Assembly (NCBI GenBank): GCA_024138025.1
Contig: JAMXBD010002808.1
Location: 62,001 to 126,000, forward strand
From: Combretum micranthum
Taxonomy: Eukaryota > Streptophyta > Magnoliopsida > Myrtales > Combretaceae
Length of the DNA: 64,000 bases
Reading direction: 5' to 3'
Within the stretch, counting starts at the first letter, position 1. Every line of letters starts with the position of its first letter. The notes under the pieces were generated by a model. It saw nothing but the letters and a program-made list of their open reading frames with translations. It searched no databases and was not told the origin of the DNA. This document shows, in pieces, positions 11,202 through 22,588 of the stretch. The translations under genes were made by a program, and so were the position numbers.

Positions 11202-13150
11202 ATATTAGTCTAAACGAATCATTAGCTATTAAGTCTGTTATAACTTAATCTTAGCCAAATTGATTAGAATTAATTATTTAATTCAATTACTAAGTCAAGT
11301 TAATTAAACTTAATCAACCTAATTCATTTCAGCTCATTGAAGTTCATTAAGCTATGTTGAACTTGAGATTATTAACTAAGTTTATTTTATATCTAACTTG
11401 CATGTTTAATCCATTTATTTATTAAATCTATAAATTCACTATACTCATTCTTAATTATATCATTTACCTAATATAACATATCAATTATCATTTATCTTTT
11501 TTTCATTTTTTTATTTAATTTTTATGAAAAACACGGGTAGGTAAATGACTGTGCACTTCCCCTTGTTTCTAATACAAAATAAACACATCTAAACAATTCA
11601 ACTTGCATCTCTTTGTATTTCATGTGCAAATTTGACTTAGAGAAGCACAATGTGATAGAATACATCGTGTTTTAGTCTTGTTTCTTTTTGAGTTAAAAAT
11701 AAATAAATAAAAGAGAAACAGAATGCAAGAATGAGCTATGTTTTGTTTTAGGGAGAAGCACGGCATGATAGGACAAGCCATGTTTAAGTCGTTCGTCTCT
11801 TTAAGTATAAACACAATGGAATATATATTGAGTTGTGTTTGTCTTGTGTTTCATTTAATATACAAAGCATTTGAAGATCAGAGAGAAACATGGTCAAATA
11901 AGATAAGATGTGCTCTGGCCGTGTTTCCTCTTAACATATGAAACATGCGAGAAACAAAGAGGAACACAAGAGATAGATTATCCCGTGTTTTAATCGTGTT
12001 ATTCTAGGAATTGAAACCGTTTTTGTTAAAATGAATACATGAGACCGTGTGTCCAGCTGTGTTTCTCCTTTTATGTGTAAATTTCAAAATTATTTAAGTA
12101 AAAATGAGCACAACTAGATACAATTTCCCATGTTTCCCCCATGCTCTTTGTCCTATTTTTTTGTTTCGAACTTCAACCTATTTTACTACTTGTTTTACAT
12201 TATTTTTAATCATCTAACATCCTATACTTATCATACAAACTTAGAATCATCTTGTATAATGTCTATATTCATGTTTTTACTTTATAAATCATCTCAATCT
12301 TAGCTCTAACATGTATGATCTTACTTAAGTTTTAACAAACAACTTCATATATGTCAAGATTACATGTTTTATCTTAAATCCTATATGTAACTATTATCAA
12401 TCCATCATATACTCAGAAACAACAATAAAAAATAAAATAAAATAATTATACTTATCTTTTAGAAAAAATCGTGTATTTGAGTTTCTTTTCTTATTGTTAG
12501 AGCTATTTCTAACTTGATTTCCACTTCCTATCTTCTTTTCTAATTTTGATTTATCTTTTAGTCTTCTTTAAATTGAGATTAGAGAGACAAAAGAGAGAAA
12601 AGGAGAGAAAGAGAAGAAAGAAAGAAAGAAAGAAATGAACAAAACAAAAAGGAAAGGAAAACAGAGGAAGAAAAGGAAAAAAGGAAGGTTAAGAATAAAA
12701 TTAAAGATATTTTAGGATAAATGTATTAGATTTAGAACTTTCATATTAATATCTTTAGTTCCAAAAGTGTTTAAGAAATAGCTTGAGAATCTATAGGCTA
12801 GAAATTAAGAACTTGAAATAAGAACTTAATTTAGGAACTTATTGTAGATCAAATTAATATTCAATTTGAGCTTGGCATAAGAACTGATATTTTTAGGCAA
12901 GCAAATGAACTCAAAAGTAGTAGGGGCTTAAAGATTGGACTTTAGACTAGAATTTAGTGATTTAAGAATCCACTAAACACTTAAATGACATGTTTAGGAG
13001 TTTAAAAATTCGAAATCTCAAATTTCAACTTAATATATTATTAATCTAATTATGTCAACTTGTCTAATTACATCATATTATTCATTTGATTCTTTTAATC
13101 TATTTAATTTTCAGTAACGTATCAAATTACTCCAATTTCCTATCTCCAAC
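11202..13150 (-). repeat. LTR Z, 5'-side part
   Basis: It continues LTR Z beyond the Y insertion. Reading the minus strand from 13150 it passes the blocks seen at the start of X (gaaattgga, tgtttaggag, aagaactgatattt, a purine-rich 5' leader at 12580-12680) and then a reiterated block (11500-12160) rich in gtgtttc, agaaac and acgg-type words. Stretches such as ttaagtcaagttgattaaactta match X at 34540 and Y at 9300-9500. The 5' terminus near 13150 is blurred. Confidence 0.7.
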
Positions 13151-14880
13151 ATACCAAGCTACTCAATCCCTTTGACTTATCGATTTAAGACCCATTTCTC
13201 AAGTTGAATTACCTAAATTCCTAATTCACAAAAATTGAACCTAACCAAACTTCACAAATTCAACCACCTAAACCCCTAAATACTCAATTTACGTATTTTA
13301 ACCAAAATTCCAATACCTTAATTCCTAAAACTTCAAATCCAAATTTCTACTAAACCACTAAATTCCAAAATTTAAGCTAAATATCAATTTCTCGCTAGTT
13401 AAATTCCTAAACTAAATGTCTAATTCAATTTATTAATCTCTACTTCTAAATTCATTTATCTATTCCAACATATTCAAATTATTCAATACTCTCCAACTAT
13501 CACCCTAAACTCTATTCATCAACTTTAATCGCCTAAGTCCCAAAATATCTAATTTAGCCATTTTATCCTAAATTCCAACTCCTTAAATCCTATAAATTTA
13601 AATACAAATACTTACCTTTAAAGATCAATCCCTGAGCCCCTAGATTCCTAAATTTAAGTGAAATATTAGTCCTCCACTAATCAAAATTTATAATTCAATT
13701 TAGCAAGAACTCCATTTTTCGTTTCCTTTAGTCTTTTCCAATTCTTCAAGTCTATAATCTAAATGCCTAAGCCCATAACCCAAAAACCTAATCCATCATC
13801 TAAAAGTCCAGACCCATTAACATGAATCCAAACCCATATTCAACAAGCCCATCAACATGAAATCAAGCTAATAGATCAAAGCCCATCGAGTCAAGCCTAT
13901 AAGACCATGCATTAACATGTTTCATCACACACCATATAATTCCCTAAACTCTAGAGAAATTTAATAAGCGAAATGACCAAAATAACCTTAGCCAATTCTA
14001 GAGAATTCTATCCATGAGAAAAGACTAAAATGCTCCTAAACTAATCAAATAAAATGACTAAATTGCCCGTAACCCTAGAGATAATTACAAGGCATGAAAT
14101 AATAGAAATACAAGGCTTAGAAAACCCAAATTCCTTCCTTCATTTTCAGTAGCCCCATCTTTCAAAATTCTCTTTCAAAAATCTCTCAAAAAAGGCACAA
14201 AAATCCCTCCATAAACTAAGCATACAAGAGGTAAAACATTACTTAAGTTTATACTTCTTAATCTCCTCATTTATCCCTAGTAATCTAACATTTATTTCAA
14301 TTAAAATCTTAGGTGAAATTGAATATCTGAAACAAGGTTGAAGTTAGGAAAATAACCTTCAAGCATTCATCAACTCTTGAGTGGTGGTGATGGTAGTAGA
14401 GAAGCTTATTTGGTTGGTTTTGTTAGTTCAAGTAAGTAATTATAATTAATTTTTTTATTATATTAATGGTATCTAAAATCATGTAAATTACTTAAAATAA
14501 ACTTAGATTTAAGTATTAATTAATATATGTATGTATAAGCATGAAAACCAAAATATATATGTGAATAGGCGTATTTGTTATAAATTTAAGTATTTGAAAT
14601 TATTGCATGTTTATATGTATGTATGTATGAATATATGTGTAATATATGTTGAATTGATATATTTTATTAAAATGAAATCATCAAATAAATATATGTATAT
14701 ATTAAATTAAAATTCTATCGAAATATGTATGTGTATGTTATGTTGATATATACTAGAAATTTCAATAAATTAGTACTAATAATGACGATTTGAGCTATGA
14801 TTTGTGACTTGATTTGTAAAATATAAACCTATACATATCAAATAAAATAACCTATAATAGACATGTTTTAGATGGTTTCC
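13150..14880 (+). repeat. LTR W, 5' part (promoter and first exon)
   Basis: No protein domain is visible. 13150-14130 is a monotonous run of short cctaaa/ttccta-like words. From 14130 a leader-like stretch (ccttccttcattttcag) precedes a candidate first exon ending in good splice donors (gaggtaaaac at 14229, ttcaagtaagtaat at 14430). This resembles the first-exon ends of LTRs V, U and R. It is joined to 21040-22588 by the order of LTR blocks, with element V inserted between. Start coordinate uncertain. Confidence 0.45.
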
Positions 14881-14894
14881 ATGGTCCTTCCCCT

Positions 14895-15620
14895 TTGAGC
14901 AATATGCAAAAAATAAGCACTATACTGAACCCTCAGACTTCCAGGAAAATAGTTCTTCAGGAACTCTTGTCAGAACATCTCTTATGTCATGGGTGGCATC
15001 AATCATGTCTTTTAGACTCCCACAAGACTCGGGTATTGAGCGAAGCATATAAGTGCCAAAGAAATCCTCAAATGATAAGGCACTTCAAAGGCATCAAACG
15101 ATCTCTCAATATGGGCTAACCAATCTTCAGCTTCATCTGGCTTCCCAAAAGCTCTATCAAAATACCGATTACTCTTAATGAACTCGAGTAAAGAGTTTCG
15201 ATATAGTCTGGGTAGTAGCGGTGACGGTGGCGGCAAGGGCACAGTTTGAGATTATGCACTTCCTAGGGCAGCTACTTCCATCGAAGCTTGTGGCACGGGT
15301 TGTGGTTGAGGTGGTGTAGGTGCTTGCACATTTTGCCTTAAAGCCTCCAACACTTGTGCTAGCTGTCCAAAAGTAGCTTGCAAGTTTACTTATGGGTCAG
15401 CCGCAGGTGGGTTTTGTGGAGGTGCATCAGGTTGATTTGCTTCTTCCTCGAGATGGTTCGAAGCACTTTGCTCTTGGTGTCTTCTCCCTCTTCTTCGGTT
15501 TGTTTAGATTTTACTTTTTGTGAGCTTAATCCTTTCAATAGATTTATTAAGTCTTCAAACGGATATAATGGAAATCATGGAAATTTATCGCATGCAATTA
15601 TAATCTTGAAATGAAAATTC
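14895..15620 (-). pseudogene. Element V gag (capsid N-terminal half)
   Basis: Gag would form the retrotransposon particle. The minus strand reads NLQATFGQLAQVLEALRQNV and a Pro/Gln-rich linker (PPQPQPVPQASMEV), then SNRYFDRAFGKPDEAEDWLA and HIERSFDAFEVPYHLRISLA, the classical gypsy Gag signature (F.G..DP..AE.WL..IE..F). Downstream the frame shifts, and short pieces such as DIRDVLTRVPEELFSWK remain to about 14900. No zinc knuckle follows, so the 3' half of gag is gone. At least one in-frame stop lies near 15390. Confidence 0.8.
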
Positions 15621-15903
15621 ATGAAATAGATAAGGAAATTTAAATCAAGACCAAAATCCACATAAGACTTTTTCATTTAAATGAGAAATGGGTACAAGAC
15701 CCTTACATAAAGGAAATAGAAACAAACACCATGCAACAACATTACAAGGAAAACACAAACAACACCTTTCCTCAAAGCATAAAAATCTAATCGACCTAAC
15801 ATTCTAGGCTTTTTACAAAACTTTCTATTGGACTATGTGGGTAAGCTCGGGTCAAACTCTTAACTTCCTTCCTTCCTCCTTCCTTCTTTCTCTTTGCAAA
15901 ACC

Positions 15904-17060
15904 TCACGGGGATGATGCATCACCCAGGTTTCTACTTGATGAGCCTCTCGGCCTCTTTATAAAGTTGCATAAATACTGATGCACAGTCATACTTCTTTTC
16001 TTTACAACTTCCTTTACCCTCTCAGGTAGGTTGGCAATCACATTTTCTCCAAGTATTCCATCATCCTCAGAGAACAATATCCAGTCGAGTTGGGAATCTA
16101 CTTCTGGGGCGAGTTGTCGAGTCAGTTCCCGAGATACACTTCGACGACCAAGGGAGTACTCACTTTGCTCATAAGCATTCCTCCACAAGCGGGGTTCCAT
16201 TGTGCCATCTTCAGGTTCGACATTCATGACTGGAGGGTTGGATGGTATGGCATCAACCTCCATTGCCAAGGTAGTTTCTTGGTTTTTAGCTGCCATCCAA
16301 GCCTCTCGCTCCTCATATCGTCGTCTATCTCCATGGGGGTCATCCTCCTCCTCAGTTCACCATCGATCTTCCCAAGGTATGGTAGATTCATTCTCTATAG
16401 GTGTCTCTTCTGGATCTTCCTTCGGGTCTTCTTCAGGATCCTCTTTAGGGTCTTCTTCTTCTTCTTCAAGTTCTCGTTCCTCGACCTCACCCGATCCAAT
16501 ATTTATTAGAACTTCATCATCTTCAAGCTAGAGTCCTGTAAGTGACAGTGGTTGAGGTTCTTTATCGCCGGGTGGCTTGAGCATATTCTGGTACACGCTA
16601 TGCCAATAGAAGGCTCCTTCACAATCGACTTTATACCATTCGCTATGGTTTTTCAACTCATCATAAGCATAGATGAATAATGGTCCAATTTTCTTCTAAG
16701 TTTAGAAAAAAGGAAATGTGTGCTCCTTCTTCCTCAATATAAAAGTCGCTTCTTGAAGCATGGACTCGTTGTTGGTGAATAAAGCGATATTCTCGATGGC
16801 GTAAATCACTTCTAACTCCGACCACTTCTTCCTCTTAAGGGGGCAATATCTTACTGTCTCAATAACCTTAGCCCTTTCGGTATTCCAACCCCTTTTTCCA
16901 TAAAACAAACATCTCCTTCAACGACTTGAGTCTTCTCGCTAAAACAAACTCTTCGCAAAGGACCCTAAGTCTCAGCCGATAATTAACAAGGGTCTCATTG
17001 GGTTCTTTCCAGAATTTCTGGGCTTCCAAGCGGGCTTCTCCTAGAGATATCTATTCACAA
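15904..17060 (-). pseudogene. Extra ORF between PBS and gag in element V (unknown function)
   Basis: A coding-like run on the minus strand, broken by about three stops or shifts, has no domain that I recognise. Pieces in order: EARLEAQKFWKEPNETLVNY and LRVLCEEFVLARRLKSLKEM; ETVRYCPLKRKKWSELEVIY and IENIALFTNNESMLQEATFI; IGPLFIYAYDELKNHSEWYK with CEGAFYWHSVYQNML; an acidic Glu/Asp repeat (DPKEDPEEDPKEDPEE); then PRLWRNAYEQSEYSLGRRSV and a C-terminus ending NLGDASSP. The final 130 codons (16296-15904) are open. Coding character is inferred from amino-acid composition and the low stop density on this strand; the Ser-rich frames on the plus strand are its shadow. Confidence 0.5.
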
Positions 17061-17182
17061 AAGAAAATATATCAGAAAACTTATTCTACCCATGCTAAAC
17101 GATCTAAGTCTTTCTTATTTCCATTCTACCTATTTTCTTCATAAGTCCATTTCTATTGTTATGATCTAAAATTCTTAACCAT

Positions 17183-17194
17183 GCTCTGATACCA
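17183..17194 (-). other. Primer binding site of element V (tRNA-iMet)
   Basis: The minus strand reads TGGTATCAGAGC, the canonical iMet PBS, 8 nt downstream of the LTR terminus ggggcgtgaca. It fixes the orientation of element V and shows that ggggcgtgaca is the LTR 3' end in this lineage. Confidence 0.92.
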
Positions 17195-18304
17195 ACTTGA
17201 ACTGTCACGCCCCAAACGTGACAGTCCGTTGCACTTAATATTAAAGCTTAAGTATGACTACCTCAGTTATCCCATAAGCTTCGATACCGGGTGTAAGGTG
17301 TACGTTCACAATCATAGAGGACCAACTTCGAAACAAGTTGTTTAAGAAGACATTCATATAGCAGTTTAAGAATAGAAATCATAACATAATAACTTGAAAT
17401 AAGGAAACATATATAAGGGTCTTACAATCATCAAGGGGCATTCCCCTGCTATAAATAATTGGATAACATAGTCTAACGAAGCCTAATCAAAATAATTACA
17501 AGGAGATTTACTTAGAAGTCTAAGTCTACATCTAGTATTTGACTTCTTCCAAAAACTCCTTAAGCCAAAAGGTAATACCTGAAGAAATACTCCCGGTGCT
17601 TCAACCATAAATGGGAAACTGCAAGAGATATCTATAAGGGGGTAAGCTTCTTCACCTAGTGAGAATTAAATCCACATGTACAGTACTAAAAAATCAATAA
17701 TCAACTAAGTTGATTAATCAAGCATATGAAATGCAAGCAATCACGTGAGCAAACAATACATAAGATTTTCTGGGAATTATATGTTTGAATGAATTTACCC
17801 CTCCATTCAGTGGTTAAGTGTTCCGAGCAACGAAGCCATAGTTCGCAAATGATATTTTTGTAGTTTCATACTGATTCCTACCAATCGCTAAAATGTAGTT
17901 GATTTGGGTGCCTACTCACCATTTAATTACGGACAATCGAAGTCATAGATTATTTTCGGTCCTCCACCTCATTGCTATACCCTCGTCCCACCAAGGATAT
18001 AGTAATGAATGCAATGTATCGCACTACGTGTCATGCATGAATCATTTAATTTAAGTAATTTTGGCATAGCATTAATCGTTTAATAAGTGACAATAGAATT
18101 TGTAGACAATCAATATTAAACTAAATCATATAATGATTAGTTAACAATTCCCAGCTCGATAATCTTATCATAACTTCAATCATGTAAGTAAAACACATGT
18201 ACTTTCATATTTTATCTTTTCCTAAATCTAGTGTCACTAAGCTACAAGCAAATACATAAGTACAATTGCGAGAATTTTAACTCACTCACCATATCAGAAG
18301 CTCC

Positions 18305-18351
18305 TTAGTCGAAATAGTCCTCCGGGTAAGGTAGCTCGAACTCCACGTCAC
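18305..18351 (-). pseudogene. Short acidic exon in LTR V
   Basis: After a gtatag acceptor the minus strand reads, in phase 1, G-DVEFELPYPEDYFD followed by TAA. Sixteen nucleotides past the stop lies a good donor (gatatg|gtgagtgag). It resembles the acidic last exons of LTRs W, T, W2, U, Q and P, but here it is followed by a donor, so it may correspond to a middle exon. Confidence 0.4.
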
Positions 18352-19692
18352 CTATACAAAAGAAATACCCGAAATAAGTATTTTTTAGAAGATCTACTTA
18401 AACTTGTAACTCTATTCTACTAAGTTCATCAAAATTCACATAAAGTGAAATTCCAATTTAAAATGGACATAACTTGCTTATTTTAACCTAGGATTTCGCA
18501 TATTATATACTGATTTCTACCTACTCAAAAATTTCTATCCATTTATAAGGTTATTTTCTACATATAAGGTCATATGGATTGCTAAACACCTCGGTACATA
18601 TTCAAAATGGAATTTTCTAGATTTTGCAAAACAACTTTTCAACTCAACTTTATTCAAAAATCCTTTAGCTAAAATACAGATATGTATATATAATTGAAAA
18701 ATCCTTTGTGTATATATATAAGCTCACTTTATATGCAAAAATTCTAATAGTAGTGTCTCAACGATTTATTTCATAAAACAATTCATTTGAAGTGTTGAAA
18801 CTTAAACTTGACAAATTTCTTTTCCAAGTATTGTGAAGAAACTTTATATTTTCTTAGGTTATTATAAATGAGTATTTTGTTTTCCCATTCCTTTTTCCAA
18901 AACAAATAAATTTTTCTCTTAACTTTGATCTTCTACAATTTTTACTTCTAGTGATAAAAGAACAAAGTTATCAAAAATTTCATTAAGTTGTCGATAAACT
19001 ATTTGTCTTTAGAATGGTTTTAGCAAATGAATCTTTTCCTCTTATATTCTTGTTTATTAACTCTTTAAAAATAAATTAAATTCTTGTTTCTAAGACTTGG
19101 TTTTTTATTTCCTCTACAAATTTTATTTGAATAGAAATCTTTATTATTAAAATCCTTTGTTTTTTTATCTTATCATACTTGTATTTTTGTTATTTCTTTG
19201 AAAATAGACTCCTTCTTTAGAAACTTGAAAATCATTATTTTTCCAAGTGGGTTTATAAATTCATGGGTTGATTTTATTATAACTTTGAAAACTAGTTTGC
19301 TTCTTGTTTTTGTTATGGAGTTTGAAAAGACTTTAAATCTTAAGCTTTTTGTAAAATCTTTGAATACTAACAAATTATCTTTTTACTAAGACTTAGGTTA
19401 CCATATTATGCAATAAAAGTGTTTATTTCTTATATTTCCTTAGTAAAGCTATCTTTATTATTTGAGAAAACTTGTATTATTCTATTCTTATGTTGTTGAT
19501 GATAACTCAATTATTTAATGACAAGTTACATAATAGAAAATATAGTTTCAAGTTCCTTTATTAAAGAAAAATTCTACTTTAATTTAGTTAAGACAATATC
19601 ATTATGTAGTTGCATGTATTATGAGCATGTAGTATGTACATGATGAAAATATATATAGAAGCAAAGTAATATTAATAAGCAAGATATTATAA

Positions 19693-19809
19693 TCAAGTAT
19701 TGGGAACCTTAGCTTCATCAAGGTAACCTGGTCATGTATTAGGAGCCTTAGCTTCATCAAGGCAATCCGATCAAGTATTGGGAGCCTTAGCTTCATCAAG
19801 ACATCCCAG
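19693..19809 (-). repeat. Three tandem 39-bp repeats in LTR V
   Basis: Copies start at 19693, 19732 and 19771 and share agccttagcttcatcaagg. The period of 39 is 13 codons, and on the minus strand one frame stays open through all copies (repeating MKLRxPILD). The array lies downstream of the V splice donor, where other LTRs in the window carry their own reiterated blocks. Confidence 0.85.
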
Positions 19810-20320
19810 GACTATATCCCGAAAAAGAAAAAGAAAGAAAAGAAAAGGCAATAATAAGCTTGTTAATGAGTTAGTGAGCATTTAGCTCTAAAAATATATA
19901 TATAGATAGATAGTACATATATATAAAGTTAGGTTAGAAGCATGATAATAACAATAATAAGATCATAATAACAACATAATAATAAAACAACATAATATGA
20001 AATCTATTCATGAACAAGAACAAAACATGAACGTAGTGTTGCTTTTATAACATTGGAATGTCTAAAAATCATACACTATGGTCATGTTAAATTACATGAC
20101 ATGGTAGAAAGAAAGAGGTAAGAACTTTTACCTAAAAGAAAGTATGGAAGTGGTAGTAGAAGAAAAGCTTGAATGGTGTTTATGTGTGTAGGAATTTTGT
20201 AGAAAAATTGGATAGTAAAAGAAAGAAAAGAGAGATTTTGATAGAGAGTATTTGAAGAGAGATTTTGGGAGAGTTTTAATAAGGTGAATCAGTATGTGAA
20301 AGAATTGGAGGGAAATGGGG

Positions 20321-20328
20321 TATTTATA
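20321..20328 (-). promoter_or_regulatory. TATA box of LTR V
   Basis: The minus strand reads ctataaatacccc, a strong plant TATA box. It is followed about 30 nt later by a CT-rich leader and about 190 nt later by a consensus splice donor (cttttag|gtaaaag). This is the expected transcription start region of element V. Confidence 0.65.
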
Positions 20329-21724
20329 GAATTTTTTGAGTGAAAATTGCGTGAATTATATAAATTGAAAAAGAAAAATAAAAAATGTATGTATGAGAGA
20401 GAGAGAGGGCCGACGCCAATTATGGAGAGGAGAGAGGGAGTGATTTTGATTTGTTTTGTATTTTTGTTAATTAAAAGTACTAAGATGCAAAGTTTGATGT
20501 GAATGAAGATGTATGGGAAAAGTAAAAAGTAGATAATAAGTATGGTAGAGTGTAGAAATAGGTATAGAAAAAGTAAAGATAGGTGAATAGTAATGAATAG
20601 TGCAGATAGTACTATGAATAGTAGATAAGACAAATTAATACCGGTAGTAAAGAAAATACGTGTAATTAAGCTATATCTGATTTTTTAGATTTTGAAAAAT
20701 TATAAAACTGATATTTTTTGAAATCCTTGTATTTTTACCAGTTTATTGGTATTATCGGAATATTTTTTCCGTCGGGAGTCCTAGGACACGGTTTTCGAAA
20801 ATTGACCCCGTTCGGATTCCAAAGACAAAAATTATCAAATATGATATTTTTATGCATTCGTATATTATTGCGAACTATTATTCACTACTATCTCAATTTC
20901 GTTGTTTCGAGATTAGGAACACGGTATTGCCGGATCTAATATATTAAGGTTTGTTGCGTATGAGTTAACCTTAGGGTTTTCGGTTGACTTCCGGTCCAGG
21001 ATTTAAACATAATCGTAGCATAAAATCTAGGGGATCACACTCCTACTTTATCTTCTAGCCTATCTTTTGTTTGTTCAGAGTACAGATTTTATACCAAGTA
21101 TGCATTGACTTATGTGTTGCATGTTAGGGTAGACATTTTAAATGAACTAATGCTTAAAGATGGATTTAATAATTACTTGTCACTTATGCTGGCCGTTTTT
21201 GAGACCTGGTTCAAAGGGTGGCAACCTTGCTAGTAGTGTCCACATGGTTGTTAGGTGCTTAGGCCACCCCCATCATTAATATTGGAAAAAGATGGTTATC
21301 AGTGGCTCGATGGGTAGCTATTAGGGGAACGTATTTAGTAATGTTTATTCATATTAAAGAGAAGTTTTATTAAGCAGTTTAATATATGAGCTTTGTTACT
21401 CTGCCTAACATAATGGACTAATATAGATGGAGATGCGTAATTGTTGTGATCTCTAGACGAGGCTATTTACTAGATGTTCCCATAGAGGATACAAATATTC
21501 GGGCTACATATATCAATCCCCCTGAGTAATTGCTACTACTTAGAACTCCTAGGTTTCCAGCGGTTGCTAAAGTATGAGTGCTCTACTGTTGTTTTGCTAT
21601 ACTTTAATTTTGAAGATATAAATTGTTCGTTGTTGTATTGCATATAGAATAGGCACGTTTACCCATCTCGCATGTACTTGTGTTGCTATTGTACTAGGCC
21701 TCGTCTTTTTCTTTTCTTTTTCAG

Positions 21725-21810
21725 GTTTTAATGACTTTAATGATGATACTTACGATTTCAAAGGGTATGGCACGAGTTTTGAGGAACTACTCAATGAGTG
21801 GAGCAACTAA
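21725..21810 (+). CDS. Putative last exon of LTR micropeptide (LTR W)
   Basis: After a pyrimidine tract plus cag, the exon reads in phase 1 G-FNDFNDDTYDFKGYGTSF then EELLNEWSN and TAA. The length (86 nt), phase, early Asp/Tyr cluster and the LLNEW-like end match LTR T (FLDEWDE) and LTR P (KLLNEVSN). No homologous host protein is known to me. The upstream exon(s) and a start codon are not established, and expression is untested. Confidence 0.45.
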
Positions 21811-22126
21811 GATCACTAGATAATTATCTTTATTCTAAATTATTAAATTTCATTATCAAACTTCTATTTTCATGAGGGCCTAATCGTGTATCCGTGGTTT
21901 GTATGTTAAAACTTAATACTCTTATTTTGAGAGTCTTAGTGGTATGATACTTATTTATAAATGATAGTCAACTTACGAAAGTAGCCTGTTTAGAAATCAT
22001 TTTGAGAGATTTATCTTTTCACTGTAGAATTTGAGTTTTTTCAAAACTAATTTAATGATTTCAAAATCTAAAATTTATTTGGAAATTATCACGATAAACT
22101 ATAGATTAAGTTAACCTTAACATATA

Positions 22127-22527
22127 CTACCTGTTCAATTGGCATGAATGACTATTCATTCTCTCCTCGTTCTACGTAAACATGCTATTACAGTGTTCAC
22201 TTGAGGGGAATGACAATTCATAATGAATTGCTATTACATAAAATGATGAATAGCCATACATGTCCCACCCCCATTAATTGCTATTAAATGGTTTATTTTT
22301 CAACTTTTTCATAAATAGCCCTATCTTGAAAATATCACCTATATAATTATCATTTTTCTTTCATAAATATAAGGGGCATTATAAATATTTCACATTTTAC
22401 TACAATAAATACTTGTTTTACTTTTTATATTAAGTGAACATTGTAATAACCCTTACAACCCTATTGCGTTCCCTTTGAATTGGAATTTCATTCCCTCCTT
22501 ATTCCATACTGCGAAGTGAGCGAGCCA
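22127..22527. mobile_element. 401-bp insertion in LTR W (possible MITE)
   Basis: LTR T reads cttacatataatgtgaaaatg without a break at this place. LTR W reads cttaacatata, then 401 extra bases, then atgtgtaagtattat. The insert is bounded by ata on both sides, a possible 3-bp duplication. It holds gaatgaca/gaattgg words in opposite orientations but no long terminal repeats, so the class is open. Confidence 0.5.
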
Positions 22528-22588
22528 ATAATGTGTAAGTATTATATGTAGCAGTTAGACACGCCTTGACCTAATTTGGGGGGTAACA

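Larger units (their letters stand above)
14881..21039 (-). mobile_element. Gypsy element V: LTR, PBS, extra ORF and gag; pol and 3' LTR missing
   Basis: On the minus strand the order is 5' LTR (21039-17203), an 8-nt spacer, an iMet PBS, a long broken ORF (17060-15904), then gag (about 15620-14900). It ends near 14880 without protease, RT, integrase or second LTR, and LTR W blocks lie on both sides. The iMet primer and Gag type fit a chromovirus-like gypsy element; the extra ORF ahead of gag is unusual for that group. Confidence 0.8.
17203..21039 (-). repeat. 5' LTR of element V (3.84 kb)
   Basis: Minus strand: starts TGTGATCCCCTAG at 21039 and ends tttggggcgtgaca at 17203, next to the PBS. 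It has a TATA box (20328-20321), a CT-rich leader, a splice donor cttttag|gtaaaag near 20131, three 39-bp repeats (19693-19809), a short acidic exon (18351-18305) followed by a donor gtgagtgag, and an acceptor ctcttgcag near 17624. The layout is that of a small split gene within the LTR. Confidence 0.8.
21040..22588 (+). repeat. LTR W, 3' part
   Basis: Blocks in order match LTR T: a middle-exon-like block ending ataccaag (about 21100), ggtgcttaggccaccc (21246), taatggactaa (21412), the tagatgttcccatagagga block, the acceptor ttttcag at 21724 with a micropeptide exon, and the terminus atttggggggtaaca at 22588. No PBS follows, so this is a solo or truncated LTR. A 401-bp insertion is present at 22127-22527. 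Confidence 0.7.

Noticed and set aside
16090..16531. Ser-rich and Phe-rich plus-strand open frames
   Set aside because: They are shadows of the acidic Glu/Asp-rich ORF on the minus strand of element V.
19693..19809. Possible CRISPR-like direct repeats
   Set aside because: The copies are directly contiguous with no spacers and lie in a plant LTR.
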